DNA from: Glandiceps talaboti
Taxonomy: Eukaryota > Hemichordata > Enteropneusta > Spengelidae
Reading direction: 5' to 3'
NCBI RefSeq assembly: GCF_964340395.1
Contig: NC_135566.1
Location: 14,932,501-14,996,500, forward strand
Length of the DNA stretch: 64,000 nt
Shown here: positions 59,996-64,000 of the stretch, piece by piece
Numbering within the stretch: the stretch's first letter is position 1
Layout: each line of letters opens with the position of its first letter
Position numbers and translations under genes: made by a program
Notes under the pieces: generated by a model
The model's input: only the letters and a program-made list of their open reading frames with translations
What the model was told of the DNA's origin: nothing
Database searches by the model: none

Positions 59996-61295
59996 CTGAA
60001 TGATTGAGCTTACTGTTCTTCTAGCTGCTGAAACTTCACTGAAATTTTAAAACGACTCCAAAAAAACTATGTAACAAGATATCCCCATTATTTTTTTTAA
60101 ATATTTGAAAGAATGATAACGCTATTTGAAATTCATTAGAATAATATCGTTCATGTCAAAATAAATAATAAATTGAATTTCATTGACATGTTGGTTATTT
60201 TAATGATGACACATTTCCAGGAAAAAAAAATCATCCTCAGAGTTAAAGATAACAGGTTTGCAACTCTAGTCTGAAATCAACGATCATTACAAGACATTTC
60301 AGTATATTTCAGTATTATACCTCATAAAGCAGGCAGCTGGATAGCCAATAATCCTGGCAAATGGGGGAATTTGTATTTTCAATTCCACATCTAATAACAA
60401 ATCCAAAACCCCCATTCGCAAGGATTCCCAGCTAGCAGTTGGATGACAGGGTGGATTCCAGGAACAATATGGTGTATCATATTTTTATGTTACAACTATA
60501 AATGGTAGCAAAATATTATGTTTGTTTTAAAATTATTTGACAGCAGTTGACAAATTATTTCATGTTTTATAATAAAACTGTTAATAATTCCCTAAATTTT
60601 GTGTCACCTGTATATAATTGGATTGTTATGAGAGGCAACCACTATTCATTTGATATCACAGAAGTGTCTTGACATGACCATAGTTTCATTGGATACCTGA
60701 TATATATGCATAGCTACAACTTATACTTCACCTAATAATTCAATTTTGATAATTGGCATTGCAGGCAAACTATGACAATCAATTACGTTAATGTCATGAA
60801 ATTAATAATAACACATCAGTTTTATTTAATGATTTTGATGATTGAAATTTTCTCCTTGACACAGTTTGTTATATTAAAACTGGTATTATATTATAGCATT
60901 ACCAATTCCAGTGAATTTTGTGACGTCATCGCCGTACATTATTACTGATAATGTACTCCGTTATTGGGCATCGCGGCCCCGGAACGAGCATAACAATACA
61001 AGCTTATTTGTTCTGTTTCTTCATACGACTAGGTATCTTTTCGAAATGTATGTTGTTACTTATGATTGTCATTTCCACTGTGTAAAAATACAACGCATTC
61101 ATGAAACAAATTTGTGTTCACAGCAGTTCATTGAAGTGTATATGTATGTGTACGTGTACGTACGTGTGTCGCTATGATTAGTATTCAGCTTCCGGGCCGA
61201 ACATGGCAGACGATGTTCAGCGCTGTGTATATTATACGTTGTTTTGCGTTTCTCGGTCTACAAATTCACTGGAATTGGCAAAACTATAAAATAAT
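59996..61295. other. Non-coding stretch
   Basis: 60900-61260 is CpG-richer than its surroundings, with a small palindrome GTACATTATTACTGATAATGTAC (60935-60957). No gene. Confidence 0.35.
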
Positions 61296-61422
61296 AACAA
61301 TAATGTATGCCCTCCCAGTCCATAATGGACTCAAGCAAACTTTGCACTTTGTCGCCTCGCCCATTATGTCGTTCAAAGTTTGCTTTCGTCCATTATGGGC
61401 TGGGAGGGCGTACATTATTGTT
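61296..61422. repeat. Long stem-loop, about 48-bp arms
   Basis: AACAATAATGTATGCCCTCC ... AGCAAACTTTG is mirrored by CAAAGTTTGCTTTCGTCCAT ... GGAGGGCGTACATTATTGTT, with a 30-bp loop containing CGCCTCGCCC. A few mismatches (TCCATAATGGAC itself is palindromic). Confidence 0.85.
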
Positions 61423-61467
61423 TAAATAATGGCACTACTTATCAGATATAATGTCAATTACTGTATT

Positions 61468-61900
<433 letters not shown>

Positions 61901-62460
61901 CAAAAGTAGGCTTCATCAAAATGTAATCATGTTTTAATGTACATTATCGTTGAAACCAACAGCCTCTTTTACGACACCGTCTAAGACATACCATCAAGAT
62001 ATTTGATATTTCACAGTGTCGTCAAGGAAATATCAGCTCTGGTTTGAGAGAATGATACACATAGGCATCTTAGGCCAAAAAAAGAGAAAAGAATTGTTTC
62101 TGGTCAGAATAGTTTGTCTAAAATGGTGCGACGACGTGATTTAAAAAAAAAAATTCTCAACAAACCTGCCACTCAGTCTACTATTTATGGCAGTTACTGT
62201 TCTTTTTATTTAGTACTTTAGAGCAAGTGTGTATGTAGGGCAGATGTCATTTACTTGTTCATGACTGACTCTGCAGTTATCTTCATTGAAGTAGGGAGGG
62301 TTATTTTTGTGTTTCCCTCTGATCTGCAAACTGCACATGTAATTACGTGATGCACGCGCTGACCAGAAACAGTTCTTTTTTTGGCCTTACTTCTTGCATT
62401 GCTTGCACTCTTCGCTCCTACATGTACCTCGGTATTACAGTTTGGACTTCAGCACTGTAA
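61901..62460. other. Non-coding stretch
   Basis: Small inverted words (ACGACACCGT at 61971 against ACAGTGTCGTC at 62015). No gene. Confidence 0.35.
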
Positions 62461-62592
62461 GTGTTATGTTGTGTTATGTTATGTTATGTTATGTTATGTT
62501 ATGTTATGTTATGTTGTTATGTTATGTTATGCTATGCTATGCTATGCTATGCTATGTTATGTTATGTTATGTTATGTTATGTTATGTTATGT
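62461..62592 (+). repeat. (GTTAT)n pentanucleotide repeat with GCTAT variants
   Basis: About 26 units: GTTAT with one TGTTGT interruption and a block of six GCTAT units in the middle (62529-62555). Confidence 0.95.
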
Positions 62593-63288
62593 GCTCTAGA
62601 CAATTCTCAGTATCTGTAATGGTGTTTTATCCCTCATGATAAATGATTGGAAAGTTAAAATACATGTAAGTGTTAGTACACATGTATGATATCTAGAAAT
62701 GTTATATATATTTGCCATGACTGGTTATTGTCAGCTCATTTCTCTACTACCAGCTGCATAAATTAAAGCATGTGTCACTTCCATCATAGCAATTTCAAAC
62801 GATAGGTCGCTGAGCTTTGTAACTTTGAAGTGCAAATGACACTTGATGTCAGGTGTTCCAAATCATTGAAAAGAACGACTCAGACTTAATAGCTAGTTTG
62901 AGTACAGTTGTACAGTTGCCTGGCAACCATTTTGAATACAAAGAGGACTTACATCACTCTATTACATGATTAAAATATGGTGGCATTTTTTTTTTTAATG
63001 ACTGTAGGGAGCAATTTAGTTTTACTCTCGGCTAGATATTCAATATTGGGCTCAAAATGTCATGGCTAGTATAATTGAAGTCGAACATTTAATTTACAAT
63101 CGAAAGAGGAGATGTTCTATTCAGTAACTGGGTTCAATAGAAAAATGAAAATTATGATAAATATTGCTCAAATGTATAACCAAAAGTTTAAACTTTCTGT
63201 AAGAAAACATGCAGGCAAGAGATTACAGAGTCATAACAAACATAGCGCCGATGGCATTGTAGCACAACTGTATAGTTTGTGTGTTATG
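62593..63288. other. Non-coding stretch
   Basis: No gene or repeat recognised. Confidence 0.3.
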
Positions 63289-63920
63289 TATTAAAAAATG
63301 TTTATCTACTTGCCAACCATCCATGTTGTCATTTTTGAAATATACATCACTATTTCACTGTTGCTATGGGCATGGGCTAGTTGCAAGGTATATATGTGTT
63401 TACTTGCCAAATGTTTATCCATTTGCCTATCCAGCCCTGTGTTTATCTTTGCAATATACACCATCATTTGACTGTAACTATGGGCATGTTCTTGTTGCTA
63501 GGTATGTATATGTCCATTTTTGGAATGTTTATTCATTGCCTATTAATCCCGCTTGTTATATATATCTTTGCAATACACTCCATCAATTGGCTGTTGCTAT
63601 GGATGTGGCTTTATTGCTGGGTATATTTGCATACATTTTTTGAATGTTTATTCACTTGTCTATGAATCCCTGTTGTTATTTGAAATATACACCATCATAT
63701 GATTTGCCTGTTGCTATGGGCATGGTCTTGTTGCTAGGCATATTCGCATATAGTTTTTTTGTTGTTGAAAGTTTGTTCACTTGCCTACCCATCCCCATTT
63801 TATACCTTTGCAGTATACACCATCTTTTAGCTGCTGGTATGGGCATGGTCTTGTTGCTAGGCATATTTGCATACATTTTTTGAATGTTTATCCCCTTACC
63901 TATCTATCTTTGTTGTAGAT
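63289..63920 (+). repeat. Tandem array, five to six units of 114-123 bp, reaching near the window edge
   Basis: Core CTGTTGCTATGGGCATGGTC at 63359, 63473 (decayed), 63593, 63709 and 63832, with TTTTTTGAATGTTTATTCAC and AATATACACCATCA between. Frames across the array are repeat-derived. Confidence 0.93.
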
Positions 63921-64000
63921 TTGGAATTAAGGATTTTGGACCAAAAAGACACATTTTTATACCTACATGTAATTTGCATATTACTCATGGGTTCATCATG

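Noticed and set aside
62381-62639. Leu-Cys-Tyr-Val-Met repeat protein
   Set aside because: Pure translation of the GTTAT pentanucleotide tract.
63281-63883. Overlapping frames of 79-120 codons with 'LLLGIFAYIF' repeats
   Set aside because: They track the 114-123 bp tandem array, whose unit lengths are often not multiples of three; hydrophobic peptides arise from its T-rich composition.

Overview
This is a gene-poor, AT-rich, repeat-dense piece of an animal nuclear genome. The evidence is GT-AG introns of 0.2-5.3 kb, long (GA)n, (CA)n and (TG)n microsatellites, many short inverted-repeat DNA transposons, decayed LINE/SINE tails and a short TTAGGG-like interstitial tract. The style fits a marine invertebrate (hemichordate, echinoderm, cephalochordate or lophotrochozoan). 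I cannot fix the phylum from sequence alone.

Only two protein-coding loci can be supported. (1) Plus strand, 4063-13828: a five-exon gene whose splice sites and phases all agree and give one open frame of 441 codons. The product looks like a type II Golgi/ER membrane protein of the GDP-fucose protein O-fucosyltransferase fold (GT-B). The usual donor-binding motifs are strongly degenerate, so it may be a pseudoenzyme or a fast-evolving lineage-specific paralogue. A canonical poly(A) signal lies 633 nt after the stop. (2) Minus strand, 19878-20262: the terminal exon of what looks like a P-loop sulfotransferase. Its upstream exons are not convincingly visible. Both products would be secretory-pathway glycan-modifying enzymes; that they work together is only a guess.

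The rest (about 20.5-64 kb, plus the introns) is non-coding. It holds a rich collection of non-autonomous DNA transposons, several with intact target-site duplications that I could read directly: Mutator-like MITEs with long terminal inverted repeats and 9-10 bp duplications (15370-15809, 38352-38846, 40187-40335, 50768-51250, 53426-53921) and hAT-like MITEs with perfect 8-bp duplications (41262-41704, 44244-44418, 46402-46575). There are also near-perfect long palindromes (16484-16612, 18431-18784, 56701-57029), a 150-bp satellite with a 301-bp higher-order repeat (42521-43560), several minisatellites, and tandem arrays at 58030-58590 and 63289-63920. Remains of an L2/CR1-like LINE lie at 59735-59995. 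I see no tRNA or rRNA gene, no CRISPR array and no convincing further coding exon. Most open frames in the window are low-complexity or repeat-derived.
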